64,000 nt of DNA from Winogradskyella sediminis. Its GTDB lineage: Bacteria; Bacteroidota; Bacteroidia; Flavobacteriales; Flavobacteriaceae. The stretch is from the NCBI RefSeq assembly GCF_003387355.1, contig NZ_QUNH01000001.1:382023-446022 (forward strand), in the 5' to 3' direction. The notes beneath the pieces were generated by a model. The model ran no database searches, had not been told where the DNA came from, and saw only the letters and a program-made list of their open reading frames with translations. The stretch's first letter is position 1; every line of letters starts with the position of its first letter. This document shows, piece after piece, positions 52,823 to 62,829 of the stretch. The position numbers and the translations under genes were made by a program.

Positions 52823-55800
52823 ATGATAAAAAAATACTCCCTCGTTTTTATAGCATTCCTATGTTTTAGCCTGTCTGGTTTTGGGCAAGTAACCATTGCA
52901 CAACAAGATTTTGAAACAACACCTACCGCTCCCGTTATGACCTTTACAGGTGGTAGTATTGCTACAGGTACAGGACCTTACCCTTCAGGACAAGATAACT
53001 TTGTAAGTGGTTCTCAAGGTAGAAAAGTTACAAACGCAACAACAACCATTGAATTTAGCAATGTCAATACATCATCATACACTGATATTGACTTCTCAGT
53101 TAAACTAGCCTCTTTTGGAGGTTCAAGTGGAAATGGTGCTGACAGTAGTGACTATGTTATTGTAGAGGTTAGTGACGATGGAGGAAGTACATGGACGCAA
53201 CAAGCTGAAGTTAATGGGTCGGGAAATGCACTATGGCATTTTGGCCAAGGCTCTACAGAATCTAACATCTATAACCCAAGTGGTTACTTTACATCTGTAG
53301 CAGGAGGAGATGGAAATTCGGGTATCAATGAAATTATAATTACAGATTTACCAAGTGTTACTAATCTTAAAATAAGAATACTTTTTAAAAATAACTCAGG
53401 CAACGAAACGTGGATTATAGATGATGCTAAAATTGAAGGACTTTTGGCCTCTACAGATACAACACTCAACTTTGCATCTACAACCTATACCGAAAGCGAA
53501 GACGGCACTTCTGTAGATCTTTGTGTAGACATTACCAATCCTAGCGCCACGCCAACCACAGCACAAGTGGTATTAACGTCGGGCACTGCACCACACTTGT
53601 CGTACACCACACAAAATATAACGTTTCCTGCCAGTAGCACTGCGCAACAATGTGTTACTGTAACTATTGCAGACAACACCAACTGTAGCGATAGCACCGA
53701 TTATACGTTTGAGCTTCAAAACGTAGCTGGAGGAGATAGTGCCGCAGCAGGTAGTGATGATGAAACGACACTGAGTGTTACTGATGATGATGGAGTTAAT
53801 GGAGCATTTAAAACATTATCTTTTGAAAGTGGAGATAACTTCACTTACACTGGTGGTGGAACAGTAAATTCGACAGCGAATAAATATTTTGGCACTGCTT
53901 CTTATCGATTAGATGGTAGTGATAATCTTACTACAGAAAATGTAGATATAAGTGCGTTTACGAATGTAACTTTAAATGTTGCTTTTGCTTCTTATGGAGC
54001 TGACTCTAATGAAGACTTATATTTAGAGATTTCTTATGATAATGGTACAACCTGGACAGGAACAGGTTCAGAACAACTTGTTGATGGCTACAGTAATGCT
54101 AATATAAATATGGGGAGTACAAATGCTTACAACCCTACTACTGTTAGTACCAATCCTTGGATAGTGAATATTGCTGATGTAGAAACACAAATAAGAGTCA
54201 AATTAAGAACCGTAGGATTAGACGGTGGTGAATATTATTATGTTGACGATATCATTTTATCCGGTGAAGCATGCCTCTGCTCACCACCAGCAGACCCAAT
54301 AGGAAGCATCACAGGAACCACACCGGCATGTGCATCAACAACCTTAAGCTATTCTGGGACTGCGGCAGCTGGGACTATTAATTATTGGCAAACAAGCCCT
54401 ACAGGTACCGACGAAACCTACAACGCTACAGCAACTTACACGGCAACGACTTCTGGCACTTACTATGTAAGAGCTTATGATACAGCTGGTACCTGTTGGT
54501 CAGATAATGCATTAAGTTACGCGGTAGTCATTGAAGATGCTGTACCAACATTAACGCAACCTACCAACCAAATAGAAGTTATACCAGATACAGCAACATT
54601 CTCGGTCAGTTCTTCGGACACAGACAGCTACCAATGGCAAGTGAATACAGGCTCAGGATGGACCAATGTTACCGGAGGGTCTGGCGCCACTACAGATACG
54701 TACACCACAGCAGCAACATCTGCACCAATGGATGGGAACCAATACCGTTGTATCCTTACAAATATCTGTGGGAACACCACCTCTAATGCCGTAACGTTAA
54801 ATTTAAGTAACGAAGCGCCAAATAACGTAAGAAATATTGAAGGTTGCTTTGAAGATACAACCGTTACTTTAAATTGGGACGCACCAGCATCTGGAATAAC
54901 TCCAACAGGGTATATGGTATTTGCAAGAGATGGTGGTACAGACCCAACAGGTACAAAAGACGACGCTAACACCTATACTCCAAATACAGACTTTTCCGCA
55001 GCAACACCTGTGACACCAGCATCTTTAGGGCGAGTAGTATATAAAGGAACAGCCACTACAGCTACAATTACAGGTTTAACCGAAGATAACAACTATTCAT
55101 TTACAGTTTACGCTTACGTTGGTGAAACACTAACAGGATGGGCCAATGGTGGCACTGCCGGAAGTACGGTGACAAATGGTTTAGCACAAGGAGATATAAC
55201 CAACCTTACAGCAACACCATTAACAAATCAAGTAACCCTAAACTGGAACAACCCTTTACCAACGGCATGCTATGATCAATTAATCATCGTTGCTAATCAA
55301 GGAGGGGTAACATTTACACCAACTGGAGACGGTTCTGCATATACCGGAAATGACAACGATGTATACGCAAGCGCAAATCAATTAGTATACGAAACCACCT
55401 CTAGCGCTTCCACCAAAGCCATAACGGGTTTAACCAATGGGACTAATTATTGTTTTAAAATATTTATTAGACGAGGAACCACATGGACAGAAGGTGTAGA
55501 AGTATGTGCAACTCCGTCGTTAACCTATTGCGACTCCTATGGAGATGGTGGTGACACTTTCCTAACACTTACCAACAATGTGCAATTCAACACTATCAAT
55601 AATGCTTCGGATAATACGGATAACGCTTATTCAGATTATACGGCCATATCTACAACAGTTACAATTGGGCAAACTTATAATTTAGAAGTGAGAGTAAATA
55701 CCGATGGGGAATACTTTACAACCACAATGGTTTGGTTTGACTGGAACAACGATGGTGATTTTTCAGATGCTAATGAAGATTACGACTTAGGTGTAGCATA

Positions 55801-58800
55801 CAATGCCGTAGATGGATCTACAGACGAAAGTCCGCTCTCTATCGAAATACCGTCTAATGCTGTTATAGCTGCAACAAGAATGCGCGTTTCTACAAAATAC
55901 TACGATACAGATTATCCTATAGACCCACCAACTCCTTGCGAAACTAGTTTTGACGGTGAAGTTGAAGATTATACCATTAATATCGTACAGCCGGTTGATG
56001 CTGAGATTAATGTTAAAGGAAATAATATCTCTATAGAAAATGGGTTTAACGCACCATACGGATTAAACAACACATTGTTTGCCTCAACAAACGTGGGAGA
56101 TACAGGCCCTGAAAAAGCCTTTTTTATAGAAAACATTGGAGCATCCACTTTAAATTTAACTGGGACTCCAAAAGTTGAAATTATCGGTGCCCATGCAAGT
56201 GATTTTACCGTCACCTTGCAACCTAGCGCAACTGTGGGTTCAGGATCTAGCTCAGAATTCAGAGTAGAGTTTAACCCAACCTCAGATGGAGTGCGTACCG
56301 CACAAGTAAGTATAGAAAATTCAGATAGCGACGAAGACCCTTATATATTCGACATCGAAGGTTCTGCTGTCTGTAGCACTGTTTTAACGAGCTCTGTGTG
56401 GCCGACTGAAGGACCTGAAAATACAGAAATAACGATTACATCTGCTAATGACCTCACAGGGGCTACGGCGACTATTAATGGTTTAGCGATGACTTCAATA
56501 TCTACATCTGCTTCAGAGTTAGTTGTACTGTTACCAGAAGGATCTACCGACGGAGACATTACAGTATTGTTTTCTACAGGTTGTTCTTCTGAAAATGCGT
56601 TTACCGTTATAAGTGATGATATTTCTACCTGTGAAACTACAGCTGTATCGACACCGCCTACGGATTTATTTATGAGCCAAATATCTGATGCAACTACCGG
56701 AAGTTCGTCTTTAGTTGAAATTTTTAACGGTACTGCATCAGCAATTAACCTCAGCAACTACAGCATTCGAGTGTTTAATAACGGAAATGCTTCTGCATCG
56801 TCTACTCTAAATTTAACAGGAACAATCGCTTCTGGTGGTATACACGTTATTAGTATCGGAACATCATCCTGTGATTTTACAGCAGCAGGTTTAGATGGTA
56901 GTCTTCCGCACCAATCTTTTAATAGTGCTAATGGTATTAACTTTAAAAATGATAGTTCAGATTTAATAGAGTTATATAACAGTTCCACATCCACTTCAAT
57001 AGATGTTTTTGGAGTTTTTGGCAGCGATAATTGGTCTAACGGTTTGGGTACAGGTGAAAACGGTATTAATTTCAGCAGACTTAATACAGCAAGTGCATTG
57101 CCATCCACTACGTTTGACCTTGCAGATTGGGATATTACAGATTGGACAGATTGTAACGATTCTGATTATAGTAATTTTGGAGTGTACGATTTTGCTTTAG
57201 CAACACCACCATCGGTTTCAGTATTAACACCTCCTGTATTTAATTGTTTAAACACGATTCAAATAGGAGTTACGGGCACTGAAGGTGTGCCTTCTGGCTC
57301 AGGTCTAACGTACCAATGGTTTTATTTAGAACCAAGTACAACAACATTTGTAGCTGTACCTAATAATACTGATTTTAATAATGTAGCAACAGCAACTTTA
57401 GATATTTTAAACCCTATAGCTTATTTAGAGTATCAATTCTATTGCCAAGTGAGAGAAGATGACGTTACGTGTTTCAAAGCTAGTAATGCTGTAAAGTTAG
57501 ACGCAGTCACAGCCTCTTGGGATGGCACTACTTGGTCTACAGCTCCCGCTTCCGATAAATTTGTAGTTATAAATGGCCCGTACGACACAGGTGTCACTAC
57601 AGATGGAGAAACAAGCTTCGAAGCTTGTAGCTGTGAAATTACAGCGGGCAATGAATTAATAATTGCTGACAATACCTATGTAAAAGTAGAAAACAATCTT
57701 GTTGTAGATGGTAGCATAGTAGTGCAACCTTACGGCGCTTTTGTACAAGTTAATAACGCAGGTACCGTAACAGGTAATGTCTTATCAGATAAAACCAAAA
57801 TACAAGTGTATAAAAAAACACCTGTATTAGAGTCGCGCCATGAGTACGTGTACTGGAGTGCACCTGTATTTGGCGAAACCATTGGAGATGGACTTGCAGA
57901 AGCCAATACAGGACGACGATACGCCTACTTAGGTCAAAATTTCTTAGATGCTACTGCAGAGACCAACAACAATGGAGCCACCGTGGCTGGCCAAGACGAT
58001 ATTGATGATAATGGTGACGATTGGCTATATGTTAATGGAGCTACCATTATGCAACCTGGTGTAGGCTATGCCGCAACGCAAAATAATTTTGCACCGTTCC
58101 CAACGCAAATAGACTATGTTTTTGAAGGACCTTTTAACAATGGTATTTACAACATTCCTATTTATAGAAACGATTCAGAAACCAATGATAACAACTGGAA
58201 TCTCGTTGGTAACCCTTACCCTTCTGCTGTAGATGCAGACGCCTTTTTGGCTGCAAATGCTGCCGTGGGTGAAACTACAGGTGCACTCAGCGGAGCGATT
58301 TTCTTCTGGTCCCATGATACTCCGGCATCTGACACAACCAATGGAAATCAAAATCAAAACTATGCACAAAGTGATTACGCTATCATTAATGGTTCTGGTG
58401 AAACGGCTGGTGGTGATGGTGTAGATCCTCATAGATTTATTCCGTCTGGTCAATCCTTCTTTGTTACTATGGATGATGCGGCAACAGCTTCGGTTCATAG
58501 TGGTGATGTTAAAACAGCCGATGTCGTATTTAACAACAGTATGAGAGTTAACGGCAATAACGATCTGTTTTTTAGAGGCACTAACTCAAGTGAAAACAAT
58601 AAATTATGGTTAAACTTTAATACCGATAACGGAGCATTTAATCAAATATTAATGGCTTATGTGCCTGGTGCAACAGACAGTGATGATGGTATGTATTACG
58701 ATGTACAACGCAATATATCTACCGAAGTTAATGCAGCTATTTACTCGCGTCTTCAAACTTCAGATAGCAGACAATTTGTTATCCAAGGTAAAGATCCAAA

Positions 58801-59302
58801 TAGCTTAACGCTAAATGAAGTGATACCATTAAGCTTTACATCGACCATAAACGAACCTACGTTGTATACCATTTCAATATATAAATTACAAGGGGCTTTT
58901 ATGACAGAAAATGCCATCTATATTAAAGATAAATTAGCGAACACAACACACAATCTTAAAAACTCAGATTACACCTTTACCTCAGAAGCAGGAGACTTCA
59001 ATGAGCGTTTCGAAATTGTGTTTATACCAACCACACTGTCTATAGACGATAACATTATCGCTTCTAATGAGGTAACCATTACCGAATTACAAAATGGAGA
59101 TGTTAAAATAAGTGTGGGCGATGCCCATACCATAAAACACGTGGCTATTATAGACGTTACAGGACGAATCATTTACAGCTTACAAGGCAATGCTTCTACT
59201 GAGGTTTATAATTTATCAAAATTAAGTATCGCCACTTACATTGCTAAAATTACCCTATCCAATGGACAGGTCATCAGTAAAAAAGCGATTAAACAGAACT
59301 AA
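52823..59302 (+). CDS. Giant multidomain secreted protein with T9SS C-terminal sorting domain
   Basis: A 2159-residue modular surface protein. After a signal peptide (ending SGFGQ, about residue 22) the visible modules are: a choice-of-anchor domain (22-205); a Calx-beta-like domain (209-325, TTYTESEDGTSVDLCVDI); a second anchor domain (330-480); two Ig-like modules (485-660, YQWQVNTGSGWTNV); two fibronectin type III modules (665-895, VTLNWDAPASG and VTLNWNNPLP); a GEVED domain (900-1050, DWNNDGDFSDANEDYDLG, FDGEVEDY); a choice-of-anchor D domain (1055-1180); an IPT/TIG domain (1185-1270); a lamin-tail domain (1275-1440, LVEIFNGTASAINLSNYSI); and a long C-terminal region ending in a type A sorting domain (VAIIDVTGRIIYSLQGN, SNGQVISKKAIKQ). 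No catalytic domain is evident, so adhesion or gliding is likelier than enzymatic action. Confidence 0.9.
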   Translation: MIKKYSLVFIAFLCFSLSGFGQVTIAQQDFETTPTAPVMTFTGGSIATGTGPYPSGQDNFVSGSQGRKVTNATTTIEFSNVNTSSYTDIDFSVKLASFGGSSGNGADSSDYVIVEVSDDGGSTWTQQAEVNGSGNALWHFGQGSTESNIYNPSGYFTSVAGGDGNSGINEIIITDLPSVTNLKIRILFKNNSGNETWIIDDAKIEGLLASTDTTLNFASTTYTESEDGTSVDLCVDITNPSATPTTAQVVLTSGTAPHLSYTTQNITFPASSTAQQCVTVTIADNTNCSDSTDYTFELQNVAGGDSAAAGSDDETTLSVTDDDGVNGAFKTLSFESGDNFTYTGGGTVNSTANKYFGTASYRLDGSDNLTTENVDISAFTNVTLNVAFASYGADSNEDLYLEISYDNGTTWTGTGSEQLVDGYSNANINMGSTNAYNPTTVSTNPWIVNIADVETQIRVKLRTVGLDGGEYYYVDDIILSGEACLCSPPADPIGSITGTTPACASTTLSYSGTAAAGTINYWQTSPTGTDETYNATATYTATTSGTYYVRAYDTAGTCWSDNALSYAVVIEDAVPTLTQPTNQIEVIPDTATFSVSSSDTDSYQWQVNTGSGWTNVTGGSGATTDTYTTAATSAPMDGNQYRCILTNICGNTTSNAVTLNLSNEAPNNVRNIEGCFEDTTVTLNWDAPASGITPTGYMVFARDGGTDPTGTKDDANTYTPNTDFSAATPVTPASLGRVVYKGTATTATITGLTEDNNYSFTVYAYVGETLTGWANGGTAGSTVTNGLAQGDITNLTATPLTNQVTLNWNNPLPTACYDQLIIVANQGGVTFTPTGDGSAYTGNDNDVYASANQLVYETTSSASTKAITGLTNGTNYCFKIFIRRGTTWTEGVEVCATPSLTYCDSYGDGGDTFLTLTNNVQFNTINNASDNTDNAYSDYTAISTTVTIGQTYNLEVRVNTDGEYFTTTMVWFDWNNDGDFSDANEDYDLGVAYNAVDGSTDESPLSIEIPSNAVIAATRMRVSTKYYDTDYPIDPPTPCETSFDGEVEDYTINIVQPVDAEINVKGNNISIENGFNAPYGLNNTLFASTNVGDTGPEKAFFIENIGASTLNLTGTPKVEIIGAHASDFTVTLQPSATVGSGSSSEFRVEFNPTSDGVRTAQVSIENSDSDEDPYIFDIEGSAVCSTVLTSSVWPTEGPENTEITITSANDLTGATATINGLAMTSISTSASELVVLLPEGSTDGDITVLFSTGCSSENAFTVISDDISTCETTAVSTPPTDLFMSQISDATTGSSSLVEIFNGTASAINLSNYSIRVFNNGNASASSTLNLTGTIASGGIHVISIGTSSCDFTAAGLDGSLPHQSFNSANGINFKNDSSDLIELYNSSTSTSIDVFGVFGSDNWSNGLGTGENGINFSRLNTASALPSTTFDLADWDITDWTDCNDSDYSNFGVYDFALATPPSVSVLTPPVFNCLNTIQIGVTGTEGVPSGSGLTYQWFYLEPSTTTFVAVPNNTDFNNVATATLDILNPIAYLEYQFYCQVREDDVTCFKASNAVKLDAVTASWDGTTWSTAPASDKFVVINGPYDTGVTTDGETSFEACSCEITAGNELIIADNTYVKVENNLVVDGSIVVQPYGAFVQVNNAGTVTGNVLSDKTKIQVYKKTPVLESRHEYVYWSAPVFGETIGDGLAEANTGRRYAYLGQNFLDATAETNNNGATVAGQDDIDDNGDDWLYVNGATIMQPGVGYAATQNNFAPFPTQIDYVFEGPFNNGIYNIPIYRNDSETNDNNWNLVGNPYPSAVDADAFLAANAAVGETTGALSGAIFFWSHDTPASDTTNGNQNQNYAQSDYAIINGSGETAGGDGVDPHRFIPSGQSFFVTMDDAATASVHSGDVKTADVVFNNSMRVNGNNDLFFRGTNSSENNKLWLNFNTDNGAFNQILMAYVPGATDSDDGMYYDVQRNISTEVNAAIYSRLQTSDSRQFVIQGKDPNSLTLNEVIPLSFTSTINEPTLYTISIYKLQGAFMTENAIYIKDKLANTTHNLKNSDYTFTSEAGDFNERFEIVFIPTTLSIDDNIIASNEVTITELQNGDVKISVGDAHTIKHVAIIDVTGRIIYSLQGNASTEVYNLSKLSIATYIAKITLSNGQVISKKAIKQN

Positions 59303-59325
59303 ATAAACATGCTATATATGTTGTG

Positions 59326-59362
59326 AAATAAGTCGTATTTAAATAATGCGGCTTATTTTGTT
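59326..59362. terminator. Terminator after the giant secreted protein gene
   Basis: AAATAAGTCG (59326-59335) pairs with CGGCTTATTT (59349-59358, one G-T) around 13 nt, followed by TGTTTT. A-rich sequence before the stem could let it act for the convergent gene too. Confidence 0.7.
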
Positions 59363-59475
59363 TTAAGCCAGGGTGGTAAAGTCGCAACAAAAATCACAAC
59401 CAAAGCTTCATAAGCGTGCACCCATAATGACCTTAGGTAATATTCGGATAAAATAGGAATGATAAGAGAGGTTCA

Positions 59476-59519
59476 CCCGTGTTTACTTCGGGTCTTCCCC
59501 GTATCTACTCCAGGCCTCC
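59476..59519. repeat. GC-rich 22-bp imperfect tandem repeat in a 326-bp convergent spacer
   Basis: Unit 1 (59476-59497, starting CCCGTGTTTACTTCGGG) and unit 2 (59498-59519, starting CCCGTATCTACTCCAGG) differ at 6 of 22 positions, all transitions. A weaker third copy may begin at 59520 (CTCGGATATAAACC). The patch is much richer in C and G than its surroundings. The rest of the spacer 59363-59628 shows no gene or other structure that I can recognise. Confidence 0.6.
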
Positions 59520-59628
59520 CTCGGATATAAACCGTCTAGGATGCGTATGTACCTCCGTTAATATTTCGGTTTGCTAAAAAGCAAATAACCATCATATATA
59601 AAAGGCTTATAATAAAAACACTAAAGAA

Positions 59629-62064
59629 CTAAAGCGTATATTTTAAAGCGAGAATAAAATTACGACCTGCCGCAGAGATACCAGATGAATATGGTCGGTA
59701 ACGTTGATCTGTAATATTTTCTAAACTAGCCGTAAAACTCAATTGATCACTGTACTGATATTGTGTTCTAATATTAAAGGTATGCCAAGCAGGCGCATAC
59801 GGATTACCATTAGCATCTAAAGCATAAATATAATCTTTAGACGTTTCTGAAGGTGATAATTGCTGAAATGATAATGCATTATTATACACCATAAAGGCAT
59901 CTAAGAGCACCTTCTTTTTTTTCCAACGCAAATGGGTACGTCCAAAATTTGGAGCGACGTGTCTTACAGGTTCCTCAACACCATTATTATCCTCCGTACC
60001 TCCAATAACATTGTATTGCGAACGTAGTTGTAAATATTTTGAAAAGTGAAGTTCTAAGCCGGCTTCAAAACCATAAATCCAAGCTTTAGAAGCATTCTGT
60101 ATGGCTTGAATAGTGCTTAATTCTCCATTATAAACAAGCTCGGTTTCACCATTAAGTTCATAATCCCTTCTAATTAAAGCCTCGTCTAGAAACGTGTAAT
60201 AAGTAGCCACATCTAAAATAATATGTTTATTAAATTGAAGTTTTAACCCCAGTTCACCACTATAAGCATACTCCGCTTTTAAGTCTTTATTAGGCACCAC
60301 AACAGCACCTGGCTCACTATCAAACACCTTACCGATATCATCTATATTAGGAGCTCTAAATGCAGTTGAGGCATTGAGTTTCCATTGTATAAAATCGCTT
60401 GGAGACCAAGTAATACCAGCAGTACCTGTTAAGGCTCCTGTATTAACCTCAGCGGCATCAAAAGGTAAATTTAAAAAGACATTATTAGCTGTAAAATCCG
60501 CTTTTGCCATCACCTGATTAAACCGCAATCCCGTCTGAAACACAAATTTGGGATGAGGCTTGTATTTAAAACTAGCATATGCCGCTATAGACTGCCATGT
60601 AGCACCATCAGGATAGCGTGTAACACTCACCTCTTGCGCACCTGTTTCTATATTTAAATCATGGCCCTTAGAGTGTACCGTATTATGCAAATACTCTACA
60701 CCATAGAAAAGACTCGTTTTTGAATTCAAGCTTTTTTCTAAATCTAGATTAAAAGAAATAGCATCAACAGACTCTGCCCTTACGGATCGTATTTCAGATT
60801 GAAAATCGCGATCCTCTCTACTTTCTTTAAAATTCTGAAAGGCTAAAGTCGTCTGAATTTTATCGTATAGATTAGAGCTACTACTTCGTTTAGTAAGTTG
60901 AAAATTCCCCATAAACCATTGCTGTGGTCCGTAATTCCATTCTGCCGAACGCAACGCATCATCGCGATATCGGATTAACCTATCGTACCGCGAATAATCG
61001 GATGTGGTAGAATAATACAAGCCCAAATCTAAGTCTAAGTATTCTGAAGACTTATAACGTAACTTTTGCATCAAATTTATTTGATTGTAACCCGTTGGTG
61101 TTTGTAGTTGAGGGTTAGAATTAGCCACAATACGATCTTCACCGTTGGCTTGGGTAACATATTCCGTTCTTAGATAATCATCCGGACCATGACTTCCCAT
61201 TCTTAAATCATCAAAATCGGTATAACTAACACTGGTTAGAAAGGCCCATCTTTGATAACCCAAATTAAAATCTATATGACCTGTTTTTTCTTTATTTGCA
61301 GTAGCAAATCGGGTTAAAGCGGTAGCACTAAAATCTAAAGCATCGGTTTCAGAAAACTGTGGTTTTTTAGTGTAGAAACTCATGACTCCTCCAATAGCAT
61401 CACTACCATATACCACAGAGCCTGCACCAAGTGTCACTTCTGTATGTTGCACAGCAAACGGATCTATTGAAATGACATTCTGAAGATTTCCTCCTCTAAA
61501 AATAGCATTATTCATCCGCACTCCATCGACAGCAATTAAAAGTCGATTTGTAGAAAAGCCTCTAATCATAGGGCTTCCTCCTCCCAATTGACTTTTCTGA
61601 ATGTAAATATGGCCTGTACCTTCTAATAAATCCGCACTCGTTTGAGGGTTAGCAAGCACAATATCTTTGGCACTAACATTAACTATCGTTTGCGGAATGT
61701 CGCGTTTATGTTGTTCAAATTTAGAGGCCGAAATTAATATTTGATCTAAACCTTCTACTTTAGGAAAGAGGTAAACAACACCTTTGTTCTTCACGATTTG
61801 AGATTTGGTTAAGCCTTGTTCTTCGTATAAGAAATCCTTAAAAAAGATGACTTCGTTAGCGTTAAAAATAGACAACGACACTTCGCCTTTAGTATCAGTA
61901 ATAATTGTTTTGCTTTTATTTTTATTCACCAAAGCTACACCAGGAATTGGCAATAGACTTTCGGCATCCAGCACTGTAATGGTTTGAGCAGTGCTCAGCC
62001 GCAAAAAAAGAAATATAAAAATAATAGGCACACTAATGCGCTTCAGATATGAACTCACTATCAT
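59629..62064 (-). CDS. TonB-dependent receptor, hemoglobin/heme-receptor-like
   Basis: The 811-residue protein has a hydrophobic signal (ending LSTAQ), a short carboxypeptidase-regulatory-like domain (about 28-105, TVLDAESLLPIPGVALVN), then a plug with VLANPQTSADLLEGTGHIYIQ, SPMIRGFSTNRLLIAVDGVRMNNAIFRGG and TLGAGSVVYGSDAIGGVMSF. These plug motifs are those of the TonB-dependent hemoglobin/transferrin receptor type. The barrel ends NFILALKYTL. Heme as a ligand is a family-based guess; no HmuY- or HmuR-type partner gene is nearby. It follows recO by 42 bp, and its leader contains a 17-bp tandem duplication that reaches to 2 bp before the ATG. Confidence 0.85.
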   Translation of the reverse strand: MIVSSYLKRISVPIIFIFLFLRLSTAQTITVLDAESLLPIPGVALVNKNKSKTIITDTKGEVSLSIFNANEVIFFKDFLYEEQGLTKSQIVKNKGVVYLFPKVEGLDQILISASKFEQHKRDIPQTIVNVSAKDIVLANPQTSADLLEGTGHIYIQKSQLGGGSPMIRGFSTNRLLIAVDGVRMNNAIFRGGNLQNVISIDPFAVQHTEVTLGAGSVVYGSDAIGGVMSFYTKKPQFSETDALDFSATALTRFATANKEKTGHIDFNLGYQRWAFLTSVSYTDFDDLRMGSHGPDDYLRTEYVTQANGEDRIVANSNPQLQTPTGYNQINLMQKLRYKSSEYLDLDLGLYYSTTSDYSRYDRLIRYRDDALRSAEWNYGPQQWFMGNFQLTKRSSSSNLYDKIQTTLAFQNFKESREDRDFQSEIRSVRAESVDAISFNLDLEKSLNSKTSLFYGVEYLHNTVHSKGHDLNIETGAQEVSVTRYPDGATWQSIAAYASFKYKPHPKFVFQTGLRFNQVMAKADFTANNVFLNLPFDAAEVNTGALTGTAGITWSPSDFIQWKLNASTAFRAPNIDDIGKVFDSEPGAVVVPNKDLKAEYAYSGELGLKLQFNKHIILDVATYYTFLDEALIRRDYELNGETELVYNGELSTIQAIQNASKAWIYGFEAGLELHFSKYLQLRSQYNVIGGTEDNNGVEEPVRHVAPNFGRTHLRWKKKKVLLDAFMVYNNALSFQQLSPSETSKDYIYALDANGNPYAPAWHTFNIRTQYQYSDQLSFTASLENITDQRYRPYSSGISAAGRNFILALKYTL

Positions 62065-62066
62065 TA

Positions 62067-62100
62067 ATGTTTAGTATTGGCAAATGTTTAGTATCGGCAA
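62067..62100. repeat. 17-bp tandem duplication in the leader of the TonB receptor gene
   Basis: ATGTTTAGTATTGGCAA (62067-62083) and ATGTTTAGTATCGGCAA (62084-62100), one mismatch, placed directly before the start codon at 62064 of the minus-strand gene. It replaces the usual ribosome-binding region. Confidence 0.8.
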
Positions 62101-62106
62101 AGTTGT

Positions 62107-62826
62107 CTAACGAAATACCTCGTTGAGCACTTGTAATGATTTTGGTTTTTTAAAACTTCCCAAATGTAATTCAAAATAATATAAGAGCATATTTAAAAAC
62201 TCTTGGCGTTGTCTCGAACTAATTGTCAAGGTATGTAAAGCATCAAAACTTGTGCCTAACAACCGTTTTAAGAGTGTTAAATTTTCTCCTGAAACAGAGT
62301 AAATTCCATGATTAGATGCTTCAAAAACTCCAGATTCTAAATTAAAAAACGCGTGGTCATTATCTAAATTTTCTGGCAGAAAACCTAAATAGCGTGTTAG
62401 CTTTAAAAGAAACAATAAATGAAAGTTAGCAAACTGATCTTCATTGTCTAGGTATTGTAATGCCGCTGATAAAAAATGAAATAGATCTGTATTCTGTTCT
62501 TCCTCCTTTAAAACATTGGAAAGAATTTCGGCTATAAACAAAACAATCGCACTTTTATAGATATTGGTATGAAGGCTTTTATAAATGTAGTTAAACTTGG
62601 TTTCTTTTATAAAATGAAGCGACTGATTGGGTTTGTAGTTCTCCTCTATTTCCAATTGCGATAATTCTTGATAATAAACCGTTTTAGAAAGGCCTTTTTT
62701 AGATTTTAAAACACCTCTTAACAGATAACTCACCACACCACGTTGCTCGGTATAGCATTTTACGATAAGGTCGTTGTCTCTGTATTTTAATTTAGAGAGT
62801 ACAATGCTGTTATTTTTTGAAAGCAT
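62107..62826 (-). CDS. recO: DNA repair protein RecO
   Basis: RecO loads RecA on SSB-coated DNA with RecR. The 239-residue protein shows the N-terminal OB fold (SIVLSKLKYRDNDLIVKCYTEQRGVVSYLLRGV) and a helical C-terminal domain (LFHFLSAALQYLDNEDQFANFHLLFLLKLTRYLGFLP). Cysteines of the zinc finger seen in some RecO proteins are absent. The ATG at 62826 lies 3 bp after the stop of the PorZ-like gene, so they are co-transcribed. This porZ-recO order is common in Bacteroidetes. Confidence 0.93.
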   Translation of the reverse strand: MLSKNNSIVLSKLKYRDNDLIVKCYTEQRGVVSYLLRGVLKSKKGLSKTVYYQELSQLEIEENYKPNQSLHFIKETKFNYIYKSLHTNIYKSAIVLFIAEILSNVLKEEEQNTDLFHFLSAALQYLDNEDQFANFHLLFLLKLTRYLGFLPENLDNDHAFFNLESGVFEASNHGIYSVSGENLTLLKRLLGTSFDALHTLTISSRQRQEFLNMLLYYFELHLGSFKKPKSLQVLNEVFR

Positions 62827-62829
62827 GCT

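Noticed and set aside
56341..57108. Minus-strand frames within the giant secreted protein gene
   Set aside because: They mirror the repetitive Thr/Ser/Asp-rich coding strand; several exist in parallel and none has a signal or motif.
59363..59628. Small protein gene in the GC-rich spacer
   Set aside because: A frame on the plus strand reads through the 22-bp repeats, but the unit length is not a multiple of three and no start with a promoter is visible.
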